The translations under genes were made by a program, and so were the position numbers. The notes under the pieces are model-generated. The model saw only the letters and a program-made list of their open reading frames with translations, had not been told where the DNA came from and searched no databases. Shown piece after piece: positions 46,650 through 57,013 of a DNA stretch of 64,000 bases. The number at the start of each line of letters is the position of its first letter. Position 1 is the stretch's first letter. Location of the stretch: the NCBI RefSeq assembly GCF_031143425.1, contig NC_090450.1, positions 222,157,442 to 222,221,441 on the forward strand. Direction: 5' to 3'. The stretch is from Pleurodeles waltl. Lineage: Eukaryota > Chordata > Amphibia > Caudata > Salamandridae.

Positions 46650-48603
46650 ATGGCTGCTGCGTCTGGGGAAAGGGCCCCTGCCTTCACTGCACAGAAGTTG
46701 GAGAAACTTGTGGATGAGGTCCTCCCCCAGTACATGCTACTCTACGGTCCCCCAGACCAACAGGTTAGTACACAGGGAGCATGTTGTAGGGGCTAGGCCT
46801 GGGTGGACAGGGCTGGGTGGAAGAGGGAAGGGGGCAGAAGTCATACTACAGTAAAGCATGGTAATAAATGGGCCACATGGTCAGAGTATGGAGGGGGACA
46901 CACACATTGATGGTGCAATTGGTAATGACTGTTCCTCTTCCCTTGGCATGTCATGTAGGTCAGCGCCCATCAGAAGAGGGACATTTGGCGTGCCATCGCC
47001 AAGGAGGTCCGGACCCTGGGGGTCCACCAGAGACGGGGCACCCACTGCCGGAAGAGATGGGAGGACATTCGCCGCTGCACCCAGAAGACGGCGGAGGCTC
47101 AGCTGGGGATGGCCTCCCAACGTAGGAGGGGTGCCCGTCGTACCATGACCCCCCTGATTTTCCGGATCCTGGCGATGGCCTACCCGGAGTTGGATGGGCG
47201 CTTAAGGACATCACAGCAGACACAAGGGGGTGAGTACAACCTCATTCTGCAGACGTTGCGTGCAGTGGAGGTGTCTGGGTGGGGGAGGTGGGCTGTGGGT
47301 GTCCCTAGGCCAGGGCGAGTTAGGTAGGCAAGGCCCCTCCGTAATGTAGGACATGTGGCACTCTACCCCACCTCAGTAAATTAGCAAGTTGAGGTGTAGT
47401 TGCCCCTGTGGCATCCATGTGCGCAGATTTCCACCATTGCCATGTAGGCCATATCCCAGAAATTACATGTGCAGAGGGCAGGAGCGCGGCGTTGTGCATG
47501 GGGCTGCTGCGTCTGTCTTGTCCGCCAACGGTAGCGGTATGCCATGCACTAAAACTCTCATTGTTCTCTCTCCCCCACTTTTCCTGCTCTCCCTGTCCTT
47601 TTGTACATCAGCATCAACAGGCAGAGGTACAGTGGCACTGGAGCACGAGGGAGCTGCATCCCACATGGCTATGGAGGGCCATACCACAGACTCTGAATAC
47701 ACCAGTGGGACGGAGGGCGAGGGGAGCTTCACGTCGGCCACCGGATCACCAACCAGCGACACAGATTCATCCGCCGATGTGAGCTCCCCTGTGGTGGCGG
47801 CACCATCTGTGTGCCCCACTTCTACAGGTACAGCCGCCACCCCCCCTACCAGCACTGCCCTCCCAGCAGCCCCTCAGCGTTCGCCCCGTGCCCGCTCACC
47901 CAGGAGGGTGGGGATCACCTTCGCCCCAGGCACCTCAGGCCCTGCCCCAGTCACCCCTGCTGCCCTCACTGAGGAGGCCATTGACCTCCTCAGGTCACTC
48001 ACTGTTGGGCAGTCTACCATTGTGAATGCCATCCATGGTGTAGAAAGGGCGTTGCAACACGGTAATGCATTCCTGGAGGGCATTCATTCTGGTCAAGCTG
48101 CCCTTCAGCGAACCCTGCAATCTCTGGCCTCAGCACTGATGGCAGCAATTGTCCCTGTGTCCAGCCTCCCCCCTCCAACTTCCTCCACCCAGACCCAATC
48201 CCCTGTACCCCAGCCCATCCCAAGCACACCTACAGACCACCATGCACACAAGTCAACACACAAAAGTAGCTCAGGCAAACATAGGCACCACACATCCCAC
48301 AGGCACTCACACAAGCATCACACCCATACAGACACAGCAACATCCACTGTCTCCACTGTGTCCCCCTCCTCCTCTTCTCCCTCCTCCCTCCCAGTGATGT
48401 CTACACACACACCTGCATGCACCACATCTACAGGCACTAGGACTCGCACCAGGGCACCCAGCACCACACGCCGCTCACCAGCACTCACCACCTCCACTGC
48501 CATTTACACGTCCCCTGTTTCCTCTCCCAGTGTGTCTGTGACGCCCCCTCCCAAAGTACCCAAACGCCAGCAATCACTCACCCAACATCCATCCACCTCA
48601 TGA
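46650..48603 (+). CDS. H4 Myb/SANT-like protein B, three exons
   Basis: Exons 46650-46763, 46959-47229 and 47612-48603 give 1377 nt, 458 aa, with phases 0 and 1 and GT-AG introns. Exons 1-2 form a SANT/Myb-like domain: FTAQKLEKLVDEVLPQYMLL, then SAHQKRDIWRAIAKEVRTLG and THCRKRWEDIRRCTQKTAEA, then a conserved TMTPLIFRILAMAYPELDGR block. Exon 3 encodes an acidic Ser/Thr-rich stretch, RARSPRRVGITFAPGT, a helical segment (EEAIDLLRSLTVGQSTIVNA) and a His/Ser/Thr-rich low-complexity tail (KHRHHTSHRHSHKHH). The TGA at 48601-48603 is shared by all three tandem copies and the frame continues open beyond it. Homologous to gene B of H3 with the same intron positions. Likely nuclear DNA-binding partner; exact role unknown. 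Confidence 0.78.
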
Positions 48604-49791
48604 CAGCCTCCAGTACCTGCACCTGCACCCAAAACAGCTAAAGTGACACCTCCTACAACCACCTCTTCTTCCTCCACTCCCAGACCCCCTCCAGCTACCC
48701 ATCCCAGTGTTCGTCAGAAGCTGTCCCTCTGTCAAATTGACCTTTTTGCCCCCACCCCCCCCCCCCCTCCAATTCATCAGTCCTGTCGTAGCGCCTCAGC
48801 CAAAAAGCCTCCAGTACCAGTGGTGGGTGTTCCAGGTTTTTGGAGTGCACCATCCACCAGGGCAGGCAGTAGGACCCGGAGCCAAGGCACTGGCAGCCCA
48901 CCCCCTGTAAAGGCTCCGAAATTGGAGAGTGGACGACGGGACCATGTCAAGACTCCTGGTGGGACAACAAGTGAAATGGGATCGAAGGCGACTGGTGAGT
49001 CAGCTGTAACTCCAAAAAAGGTGGGGAAGGTCCAGAGGAAGTCTGCCCAGCCTGCTGTGAGTGTCACGGCGGAGAAGTGCGCCATCATTTCCGGCGGTCC
49101 AGACACAACCGCCAGCACCGTCATCACTGGTCCAGAGACCACCACCAGAGTCAGTGCCCAGGAGGGCCCAAGTATCGTAACTGGTCCAGAGACCACCGCC
49201 AGAGTAAGTGCCCAGGAGGGCCCAAGTATCGTCACTGGTTCAGAGACCACCGCCAGAGTCAGTGCCCAGGAGGGCCCAAGTATCGTAACTGGTCCAGAGA
49301 CCACCGCCAGAGTCAGTGCCCAGGAGGGCCCAAGTATCGTCACTGGTCCAGAGACCACCGCCAGAGTCAGTGCCCAGGAGGGCCCAAGTATCGTCACTGG
49401 TCCTAAGACCACCGCACAAGACACAGCCCAGGAGGGCCCAAGTATCGTCACTGGTCCTGAGACCACCGCCAGAGTCAGTGCCCAGGAGGGCCCAAGTATC
49501 GTCACTGGTCCTGAGACCACCGCACAAGACACAGCCCAGGAGGGCCCAAGTATCGTCACTGGTCCTGAGACCACCGCACAAGACACAGCCCAGGAGGGCC
49601 CAAGTATCGTCACTGGTCCTGAGACCACCGCCAGAGTCACAGCCCAGGAGGGCCCAAGTATCGTCACTGGTCCTGAGACCACCGCACAAGACACAGCCCA
49701 GAAGGGCCCAAGTATCGTCACTGGTCCAGAGACCACCGCTGCAGTCACAGCCCAGGCGGGGCCAGGATGCCACATCCCCGCTGGGCAATGA
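48604..49791 (+). pseudogene. Downstream in-frame extension of gene B with 18-aa repeats
   Basis: After the TGA the same frame stays open to 49791. It begins QPPVPAPAPKTAKVTPPTT, continues with QKLSLCQIDLFAPTPPPPP (similar in place to SPVGLFEPT of H3 gene B) and a basic linker, then twelve copies of an 18-residue repeat, GPSIVTGPETTARVSAQE or variants ending AQDTAQE. Similarity to H3 suggests the ancestral protein read through this point and that the TGA is a nonsense change predating the triplication. Minus-strand ORFs here (48777-49814) are shadows: a 54-bp repeat keeps any stop-free frame open. Confidence 0.6.
49123..49765. repeat. 54-bp coding minisatellite, tandem unit 1 (12 copies)
   Basis: Twelve 54-bp units (CCAAGTATCGTCACTGG, GAGACCACCGCC), in phase with gene B and encoding 18 aa each. 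Two unit types alternate irregularly: one with AGAGTCAGTGCC or AGAGTCACAGCC, one with CAAGACACAGCC. Twelve copies are also present in tandem unit 2 (53776-54418) and ten in unit 3 (58463-58985). Confidence 0.92.
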
Positions 49792-49799
49792 TGGAACGT

Positions 49800-50226
49800 C
49801 ATGCCACACACCAATGTCCAGTATGGAGATCGTCATGCCACACACCAATGTCCAGTGTGGAAATCGTCATGCCACACACCCAGTATGGAGATCGTCATGC
49901 CACACACCAATGTCCAGTGTGGAGATCGTCATGCCACACACCAATGTCCAGTGTGGAAATCGTCATGCCACACACCAATGTCCAGTGTGGAAATCGTCAT
50001 GCCACACACCAATGTCCAGTATGGAGATCGTCATGCCACACACCAATGTCCAGTGTGGAAATCGTCATGCCGCACACCAATGTCCAGTGTGGAAATCGTC
50101 ATGCCACACACCAATGTCCAGTGTGGAAATCGTCATGCCACACACCAATGTCCAGTATGGAGATCGTCATGCCACACACCAATGTCCAGTGTGGAAATCG
50201 TCATGCCACACACCAATGTCCGTATC
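49800..50226. repeat. 34-bp minisatellite, tandem unit 1 (13 copies)
   Basis: Tandem 34-bp units beginning ATGCCACACACCAATGTCCA and ending GTGTGGAAATCGTC or GTATGGAGATCGTC; one unit is a 28-bp deletion form. The period is not a multiple of three, so overlapping ORFs cycle through frames and are not genes. Counterparts: 54453-54907 (14 units) and 59032-59453. Confidence 0.92.
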
Positions 50227-50470
50227 AGAACCGCCATGTCAAAGCACCACTGAACAGGGCAAAGACCGCCATGGCAAAGCACCGCTAAACAGTCCAGAAC
50301 TGCAATGTCTAAGCACCGCTGAACAGTCCAGAACCGCCATGTCAAAGCACCGCTGAACAGGGCAAAGACCGCCATGGCAAAGCACCGCTGAACAGGGCAA
50401 AGACCGCCATGGCAAAGCACCGCTGAACAGTCCAGAACCGCCATGTCAAAGCACCGCTGAACAGGGCAAT
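50227..50470. repeat. Second 34-bp minisatellite with ACCGCC core, tandem unit 1
   Basis: About seven units of AACCGCCATGTCAAAGCACC plus GCTGAACAGTCCAG, or the variant GACCGCCATGGCAAAG. Same 34-bp period as the preceding array but different sequence. Counterparts: 54908-55155 and 59454-59700. Confidence 0.88.
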
Positions 50471-50615
50471 GCACCGGGTAGGAATGAATGGCCCACCACA
50501 TCAGGCATCCTTATCCCATGTGCAGCTGGGACAGTGACAGGACACTACCTTTCACGGGGAGACTCATCCAGTTTGGGCACCAGTCATCCCCCAGTACCAG
50601 TATGGACCTGCATCA

Positions 50616-50975
50616 ACTTGAGAGACTGTGGCTTTGCACTCCCCAGGATTGACCAGTGGGCAACCCACCCACTGTAGAGACTTGAGAGACTGTTGCTTTG
50701 CACTCCCCAGGATGGCACAGTGGGCAACCCACCCACTGTAGAGACTTGAGAGACTGTGGCTTTGCACTCCCCAGGATTGAACAGTGGGCAACCCACCCAC
50801 TGTAGAGACTTAAGAGACTGTGGCTTTGCACTCCCCAGGATGGCACAGTGGGCAACCCACCCACTGTAGAGACTTGAGAGACTGTGGCTTTGCACTCCCC
50901 AGGATTGAACAGTGGGCAACCAACCCACTGTAGAGACTTGAGAGACTGTGGCTTTGCACTCCCCAGGATACATCA
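50616..50975. repeat. 64-bp minisatellite, tandem unit 1 (6 copies)
   Basis: Units start ACTTGAGAGACTGTGGCTTT at 50616, 50680, 50744, 50808, 50872 and 50936. They contain GCACTCCCCAGGAT and CAGTGGGCAACCCACCCACTG, itself an inverted repeat. Six copies in tandem unit 2 (55303-55660), four in unit 3 (59848-60075). Confidence 0.92.
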
Positions 50976-51858
50976 ATGGGTATGGAGCCCCATCGTGAAT
51001 CTGGCTTTGCATTCATCTGGCTGAGGTGCCCCCCCTTCCCTTCCCCCTGAGGTGCCTGTAGTGTTTCTATCTGATGCCCCGGCAGTGTTCTCTCCGATTT
51101 TGGTCAGGTATCTATTGTGGGCCTCGCCCATGCATTTTTGGACTGTTTGTGCACGGACATTGTTGTGTACATATCTGCAATACTTCTCAGATTGTATATG
51201 TAAATATGAGTGATTTTGGAATACATATATTTGTATATTTTTGTATGACATGCATAGTGGCACATTACAAAGTTTGCCCGAAATTCGCATTGTCTTTGCA
51301 TTCTTCCGGGGGGATTGTGGGTTGTTACTGTTATGTTTGTGACTGCATTGGTGTGTATGTTGTAATATGCAAGGGTGGGGGTCGGGGTGTTTGGTGGGTG
51401 TCCCCCTAACTTTTGCCTCCCCCGTGTCGTAGGTGCAGTACTCACCGGTATCTTCTGCGCCTACGTCGATGTTGGTCGTGAAGGAGCAGAAAGACAAGGG
51501 CAGGTAGTATTTGCAGTTCCGGGTCCATGGAGTCGTCGTTCCTCGTGGGATGTGTAGAAGGTGAGCGTTTTCCCATAGCAAAAGCTGTTTCCGCCGTGTT
51601 TTTATCCACGGTGAATCCGCCCCGGAAAAGGTGGCGGATTGGCCTGTTGTGATACTGTGGGCAGTACATTGTCTTCCGCCTGTCTGTTGGCGGTGACCGC
51701 CGCGCTGCTTGTCTGTACCGCCGTGGCGGGCGGTGTGTTAAAGTGGCTGTCTTTGTTGGCGGTTTCCGCCAGGGTCATAATTCCTTTTTTTTGTCCGTCT
51801 GACTGTTTGCGGTATTACTGCATCTTTAACACCGTCCGCCGGGGTTGTAATGACCCCC
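50976..51858. other. H4 right noncoding end with terminal inverted repeat
   Basis: Unique noncoding DNA (50990-51590) followed by a GGCGG/CCGCC-rich subterminal region (51590-51840) and the terminal repeat ending GTTGTAATGACCCCC at 51858. Short ORFs on both strands here (for example 51074-51409 plus) recur in all three units only because the DNA is duplicated. Confidence 0.7.
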
Positions 51859-52326
51859 AGAGACCCAACCCAGAGGGGAAAAACTTCCACAGAAATAGGG
51901 TTTTTTTGTTAGAAAAACCCTCACCCACCAGGGTTACGCCTTGGTGGCATGCTTCATCATTGGGTTTCCTCCCGCTCTGCTGCAGAACGAGGCATGCTGC
52001 GACCAATGGAATACGTGGGAACACTATTGGTATCAGCGATGCGGATGCTAGAAAAGGATAGGAGTGGTGGTGTCTTGGTAAATTAAAAATACCCCCCTCT
52101 GGATGATATTACTAGTTTAATATGTCTCACAAGGATGGTATCATTAAAAAGTGGTGTCAGGAGGGTGGGTATAATATGAACCTGTCCTCCTTAGTGGTCT
52201 ACATGTTTCAGAGTTTACCCCTAAACTCCTCTTCAGGACCAAAGTGATCTCCCTAGTATCACTCCTCATGCGCCTTCCACTAGTAGAAGTACTTTTACTA
52301 TTTATTGTGGTAAGGTGATATATACC
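51859..52326 (-). other. H4 right flank carried in the triplication (PLE-like pLTR)
   Basis: 468 bp outside H4 that recur at 56546-57013 and 60963-61430. It holds a CACCCACCAGGGTTACGCC/TTGGTGG hairpin and, on the minus strand, a hammerhead motif. The hammerhead suggests a Penelope-like terminal segment in minus orientation; no PLE coding sequence is next to it. Confidence 0.5.
52192..52245 (-). ncRNA. Hammerhead ribozyme motif, triplication unit 1
   Basis: On the minus strand: stem I strand GGUC (52240-52237), core CUGAAGA (52236-52230), stem II with GAGUUUA-GGGG-UAAACUC, then GAAA, the palindromic minimal stem III ACAUGU (52206-52201), cleavage base A (52200), and the closing stem I strand GACC (52199-52196). 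Every core position fits the hammerhead consensus, and the tiny stem III is typical of PLE hammerheads, which are thought to act as dimers. Cleavage is predicted between 52200 and 52199. Confidence 0.75.
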
Positions 52327-54444
52327 ATGGAGGGCCACACCACAGACTCTGAATACACCAGTGGGACGGAGGGCGAGGGGAGCTTCACGTCGGCCACCGG
52401 ATCACCAACCAGCGACACAGACTCATCCGCCGATGTGAGCTCCCCTGTGGTGGCGGCACCATCTGTGTGCCCCACTTCTACAGGTACAGCCGCCACCCCC
52501 CCTACCAGCACTGCCCTCCCAGCAGCCCCTCAGCGTTCGCCCCGTGCCCGCTCACCCAGGAGGGTGGGGATCACCTTCGCCCCAGGCACCTCAGGCCCTG
52601 CCCCAGTCACCCCTGCTGCCCTCAGTGAGGAGGCCATTGACCTCCTCAGGTCAATCACTGTTGGGCAGTCTACCATTGTGAATGCCATCCATGGTGTAGA
52701 AAGGGCGTTGCAACACGGTAATGCATTCCTGGAGGGCATTCATTCTGGTCAGGCTGCCCTTCAGGGAACCCTGCAATCTCTGGCCTCAGCACTGATGGAA
52801 GCAATTGTCCCTGTGTCCAGCCTCCCCCCTCCAACTTCCTCCACCCAGACCCAATCCCCTGTACCCCAGCCCATCCCAAGCACACCTACAGACCACCATG
52901 CACACAAGTCAACACACAAAAGTAGCTCAGGCAAACATAGGCACCACACATCCCACAGGCACTCACACAAGCATCACACCCATACAGACACAGCAACATC
53001 CACTGTCTCCACTGTGTCCCCCTCCTCCTCTTCTCCCTCCTCCCTCCCAGTGTCGTCTACACACACACCTGCATGCACCACATCTACAGGCACTAGGACT
53101 CGCACCAGGACACCCAGCACCACACGCCGCTCACCAGCACTCACCACCTCCACTGCCATTTACACGTCCCCTGTGTCCTCTCCCAGTGTGTCTGTGACGC
53201 CCCCTCCCAAAGTACCCAAACGCCAGCAATCACTCACCCAACATCCATCCACCTCATGACAGCCTCCAGTACCTGCACCTGCACCCAAAACAGCTAAAGT
53301 GACACCTCCTACAACCACCTCCGCTTCCTCCACTCCCAGACCCCCTCCAGCTACCCATCCCAGTGTTCGTCAGAAGCTGTCCCTCTGTCAAATTGACCTT
53401 TTTGCCCCCATCCCCCCCCCTCCAATTCATCAGTCCCGTCATAGCGCCTCAGCCAAAAAGCCTCCAGTACCAGTGGTGGGTGTTCCAGGTTTTTGGAGTG
53501 CACCATCCACCAGGGCAGGCAGTAGGACCCGGAGCCAAGGCACTGGCAGCCCACCCCCTGTAAAGGCTCCGAAATTGGAGAGTGGACGACGGGACCATGT
53601 CAAGACTCCTGGTGGGACAACAAGTGAAATGGGATCGAAGGCGACTGGTGAGTCAGCTGTAACTCCAAAAAAGGTGGGGAAGGTCCAGAGGAAGTCTGCC
53701 CAGCCTGCTGTGAGTGTCACGGCGGAGAAGTGCGCCATCATTTCCGGCGGTCCAGACACAACCGCCAGCACCGTCATCACTGGTCCAGAGACCACCACCA
53801 GAGTCAGTGCCCAGGAGGGCCCAAGTATCGTAACTGGTCCAGAGACCACCGCCAGAGTCAGTGCCCAGGAGGGCCCAAGTATCGTCACTGGTTCAGAGAC
53901 CACCGCCAGAGTCAGTGCCCAGGAGGGCCCAAGTATTGTAACTGGTCCAGAGACCACCGCCAGAGTCAGTGCCCAGGAGGGCCCAAGTATCGTCACTGGT
54001 CCAGAGACCACTGCCAGAGTCAGTGCCCAGGAGGGCCCAAGTATCGTCACTGGTCCTAAGACCACCGCACAAGACACAGCCCAGGAGGGCCCAAGTATCG
54101 TCACTGGTCCTGAGACCACCGCCAGAGTCAGTGCCCAGGAGGGCCCAAGTATCGTCACTGGTCCTGAGACCACCGCACAAGACACAGCCCAGGAGGGCCC
54201 AAGTATCGTCACTGGTCCTGAGACCACCGGACAAGACACAGCCCAGGAGGGCCCAAGTATCGTCACTGGTCCTGAGACCACCGCCAGAGTCACAGCCCAG
54301 GAGGGCCCAAGTATCGTCACTGGTCCTGAGACCACCGCACAAGACACAGCCCAGAAGGGCCCAAGTATCGTCACTGGTCCAGAGACCACCGCTGCAGTCA
54401 CAGCCCAGGCGGGGCCAGGATGCCACATCCCCGCTGGGCAATGA
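52327..54444 (+). pseudogene. Duplicated gene B exon 3, unit 2
   Basis: Copy of gene B exon 3 without exons 1-2. It is open from 52327 to the shared TGA (53257-53259), then from 53299 to 54444, again with twelve 18-aa repeats. It lacks the SANT domain, promoter and splice acceptor, so a functional product is unlikely unless transcription reads in from H4 and splices to it. Confidence 0.85.
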
Positions 54445-55660
54445 TGGAACGTCATGCCACACACCAATGTCCAGTATGGAGATCGTCATGCCACACACCA
54501 ATGTCCAGTGTGGAAATCGTCATGCCACACACCAATGTCCAGTGTGGAAATCGTCATGCCACACACCCAGTATGGAGATCGTCATGCCACACACCAATGT
54601 CCAGTGTGGAGATCGTCATGCCACACACCAATGTCCAGTGTGGAAATCGTCATGCCACACACCAATGTCCAGTGTGGAAATCGTCATGCCACACACCAAT
54701 GTCCAGTATGGAGATCGTCATGCCACACACCAATGTCCAGTGTGGAAATCATCATGCCACACACCAATGTCCAGTGTGGAAATCGTCATGCCACACACCA
54801 ATGTCCAGTGTGGAAATCGTCATGCCACACACCAATGTCCAGTATGGAGATCGTCATGCCACACACAAATGTCCAGTGTGGAAATCGTCATGCCACACAC
54901 CAATGTCCGTATCAGAACCGCCATGTCAAAGCACCACTGAACAGGGCAAAGACCGCCATGGCAAAGCACTGCTAAACAGTCCAGAACTGCAATGTCTAAG
55001 CACCGCTGAACAGTCCAGAACCGCCATGTCAAAGCACCGCTGAACAGGGCAAAGACCGCCATGGCAAAGCACCGCTGAACAGGGCAAAGACCGCCATGGC
55101 AAAGCACCGCTGAACAGTCCAGAACCGCCATGTCAAAGCACCGCTGAACAGGGCAATGCACCGGGTAGGAATGAATGGCCCACCACATCAGGCATCCTTA
55201 TCCCATGTGCAGCTGGGACAGTGACAGGACACTACCTTTCACGGGGAGACTCATCCAGTCTGGGCACCAGTCATCCCCCAGTACCAGTATGGACCTGCAT
55301 CAACTTGAGAGACTGTGGCTTTGCACTCCCCAGGATTGACCAGTGGGCAACCCACCCACTGTAGAGACTTGAGAGACTGTTGCTTTGCACTCCCCAGGAT
55401 GGCACAGTGGGCAACCCACCCACTGTAGAGACTTGAGAGACTGTGGCTTTGCACTCCCCAGGATTGAACAGTGGGCAACCCACCCACTGTAGAGACTTGA
55501 GAGACTGTGGCTTTGCACTCCCCAGGATGGCACAGTGGGCAACCCACCCACTGTAGAGACTTGAGAGACTGTGGCTTTGCACTCCCCAGGATTGAACAGT
55601 GGGCAACCAACCCACTGTGTAGACTTGAGAGACTGTGGCTTTGCACTCCCCAGGATACAT
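53776..55660. repeat. Minisatellite block of unit 2 (54-, 34-, 34-, 64-bp arrays)
   Basis: 54-bp array 53776-54418 (12 units), 34-bp array 54453-54907 (14 units), ACCGCC 34-bp array 54908-55155, 64-bp array 55303-55660 (6 units). One extra 34-bp unit compared with unit 1. Confidence 0.9.
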
Positions 55661-56878
55661 CAATGGGCATGGAGCCCCATCGTGGATCTGGCTTTGCATT
55701 CATCTGGCTGATGTGCCCCCCCTTCCCTTCCCCCTGAGGTGCCTGTAGTGTTTCTATCTGATGCCCCGGCAGTGTTCTCTCCGATTTTGGTCAGGTATCT
55801 ATTGTGGGCCTCGCCCATGCATTTTTGGACTGTTTGTGCACGGACATTGTTGTGTACATATCTGCAATACTTCTCAGATTGTATATGTAAATATGAGTGA
55901 TTTTGGAATACATATATTTGTATATTTTTGTATGACATGCATAGTGGCACATTACAAAGTTTGCCCGAAATTCGCATTGTCTTTGCATTCTTCCGGGGGG
56001 ATAGTGGGTTGTTACTGTTATGTTTGTGACTGCATTGGTGTGTATGTTGTAATATGCAAGGGTGGGGGTCGGGGTGTTTGGTGGGTGTCCCCCTAACTTT
56101 TGCCTCCCCCGTGTCGTAGGTGCAGTACTCACCGGTATCTTCTGCGCCTACGTCGCTGTTGGTCGTGAAGGAGCAGAAAGACAAGGGCAGGTAGTATTTG
56201 CAGTTCCGGGTCCATGGAGTCGTCATTCCTCGTGGGATGTGTAGAAGGTGAGCGTTTTACCATAGCAAAAGCTGTTTCCGCCGTGTTTTTATCCACGGTG
56301 AATCCGCCCCGGAAAAGGTGGCGGATTGGCCTGTTGTGATACTGTGGGCAGTACATTGTCTTCCGCCTGTCTGTTGGCGGTGACCGCCGCGCTGCTTGTC
56401 TGTACCGCCGTGGCGGGCGGTGTGTTAAAGTGGCTGTCTTTGTTGGCGGTTTCCGCCAGGGTCATAATTCCTTTTTTTTGTCCGTCTGACTGTTTGCGGT
56501 ATTACTGCATCTTTAACACCGTCCGCCGGGGTTGTAATGACCCCCAGAGACCCAACCCAGAGGGGAAAAACTTCCACAGAAATAGGTTTTTTTTGTTAGA
56601 AAAACCCTCACCCACCAGGGTTACGCCTTGGTGGCATGCTTCATCATTGGGTTTCTTCCCGCTCTGCTGCAGAACGAGGCATGCTGCGACCAATGGAATA
56701 CGTGGGAACACTATTGGTATCAGCGATGCGGATGCTAGAAAAGGATAGGAGTGGTGGTGTCTTGGTAAATTAAAAATACCCCCCTCTGGATGATATTACT
56801 AGTTTAATATGTCTCACAAGGATGGTATCATTAAAAAGTGGTGTCAGGAGGGTGGGCATAATATGAACCTGTCCTCCT

Positions 56879-56932
56879 TAGTGGTCTACATGTTTCAGAG
56901 TTTACCCCTAAACTCCTCTTCAGGACCAAAGT
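56879..56932 (-). ncRNA. Hammerhead ribozyme motif, triplication unit 2
   Basis: Copy of the motif at 52192-52245 with the same core, stem II and stem I bases; predicted cut next to 56887. Confidence 0.75.
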
Positions 56933-57013
56933 GATCTCCCTAGTATCACTCCTCATGCGCCTTACACTAGTAGAAGTACTTTTACTATTTATTGTGGTAA
57001 GGTGATATATACC

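Larger units (their letters stand above)
42574..51858. mobile_element. H4: 9.3-kb three-gene PIF/Harbinger transposon
   Basis: The left terminus GGGGGTCATTACAAC (42574-42588) is matched by the right terminus in reverse complement at 51844-51858, with AGA on both outer sides (42571-42573, 51859-51861). Contents: Myb-like gene A (plus, 43173-44699), the transposase (minus, 45181-46167), Myb-like gene B (plus, from 46650) and four minisatellite arrays between gene B and the right end. ACCGCC/GGCGGT motifs crowd both ends. The right half from 47671 plus flank is tandemly triplicated, so two more right ends occur at 56545 and 60962. Genes A and B are open, unlike those of H2 and H3, suggesting a younger element. 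Confidence 0.9.
47671..52326. repeat. Tandem segmental triplication, unit 1 (4656 bp)
   Basis: First unit, starting in gene B exon 3 at ATGGAGGGCCATACC and including the gene B tail, four minisatellites, the H4 right end and 468 bp of flank. It ends GGTAAGGTGATATATACC, which joins directly to ATGGAGGGCC of unit 2. Confidence 0.92.
52327..57013. repeat. Tandem segmental triplication, unit 2 (4687 bp)
   Basis: Nearly identical copy of unit 1. In its left part it tends to share single-base variants with unit 3 against unit 1 (for example GTCAATCACTG, CTGTGTCCTCTCC); in its right part it shares repeat copy numbers (12 and 6) with unit 1 against unit 3. Confidence 0.92.

Noticed and set aside
48777..49848. 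Long minus-strand ORFs (345 and 202 codons) and their copies at 53439-54501 and 58255-59080
   Set aside because: They are shadows of the 54-bp repeat, whose length keeps stop-free frames open on both strands. They have no start context or domain and change with repeat number.
49316..50356. 346-codon plus-strand ORF (and copies at 53969 and 58548) spanning 54-bp and 34-bp arrays
   Set aside because: It is in a different frame from gene B and made wholly of minisatellite translation.
49800..50470. Regular 34-bp direct repeats suggesting a CRISPR array
   Set aside because: Units abut with no unique spacers, the setting is eukaryotic and there are no cas-like genes. It is a minisatellite.
50584..51012. 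Minus-strand ORFs of 64-bp repeats
   Set aside because: Low-complexity translation of the 64-bp array; period not a multiple of three; no homology.
51074..51669. ORFs repeated identically in all three units (51074-51409 plus, 50973-51581 minus)
   Set aside because: Conservation is explained by recent duplication of noncoding DNA; no domain and no H3 counterpart.
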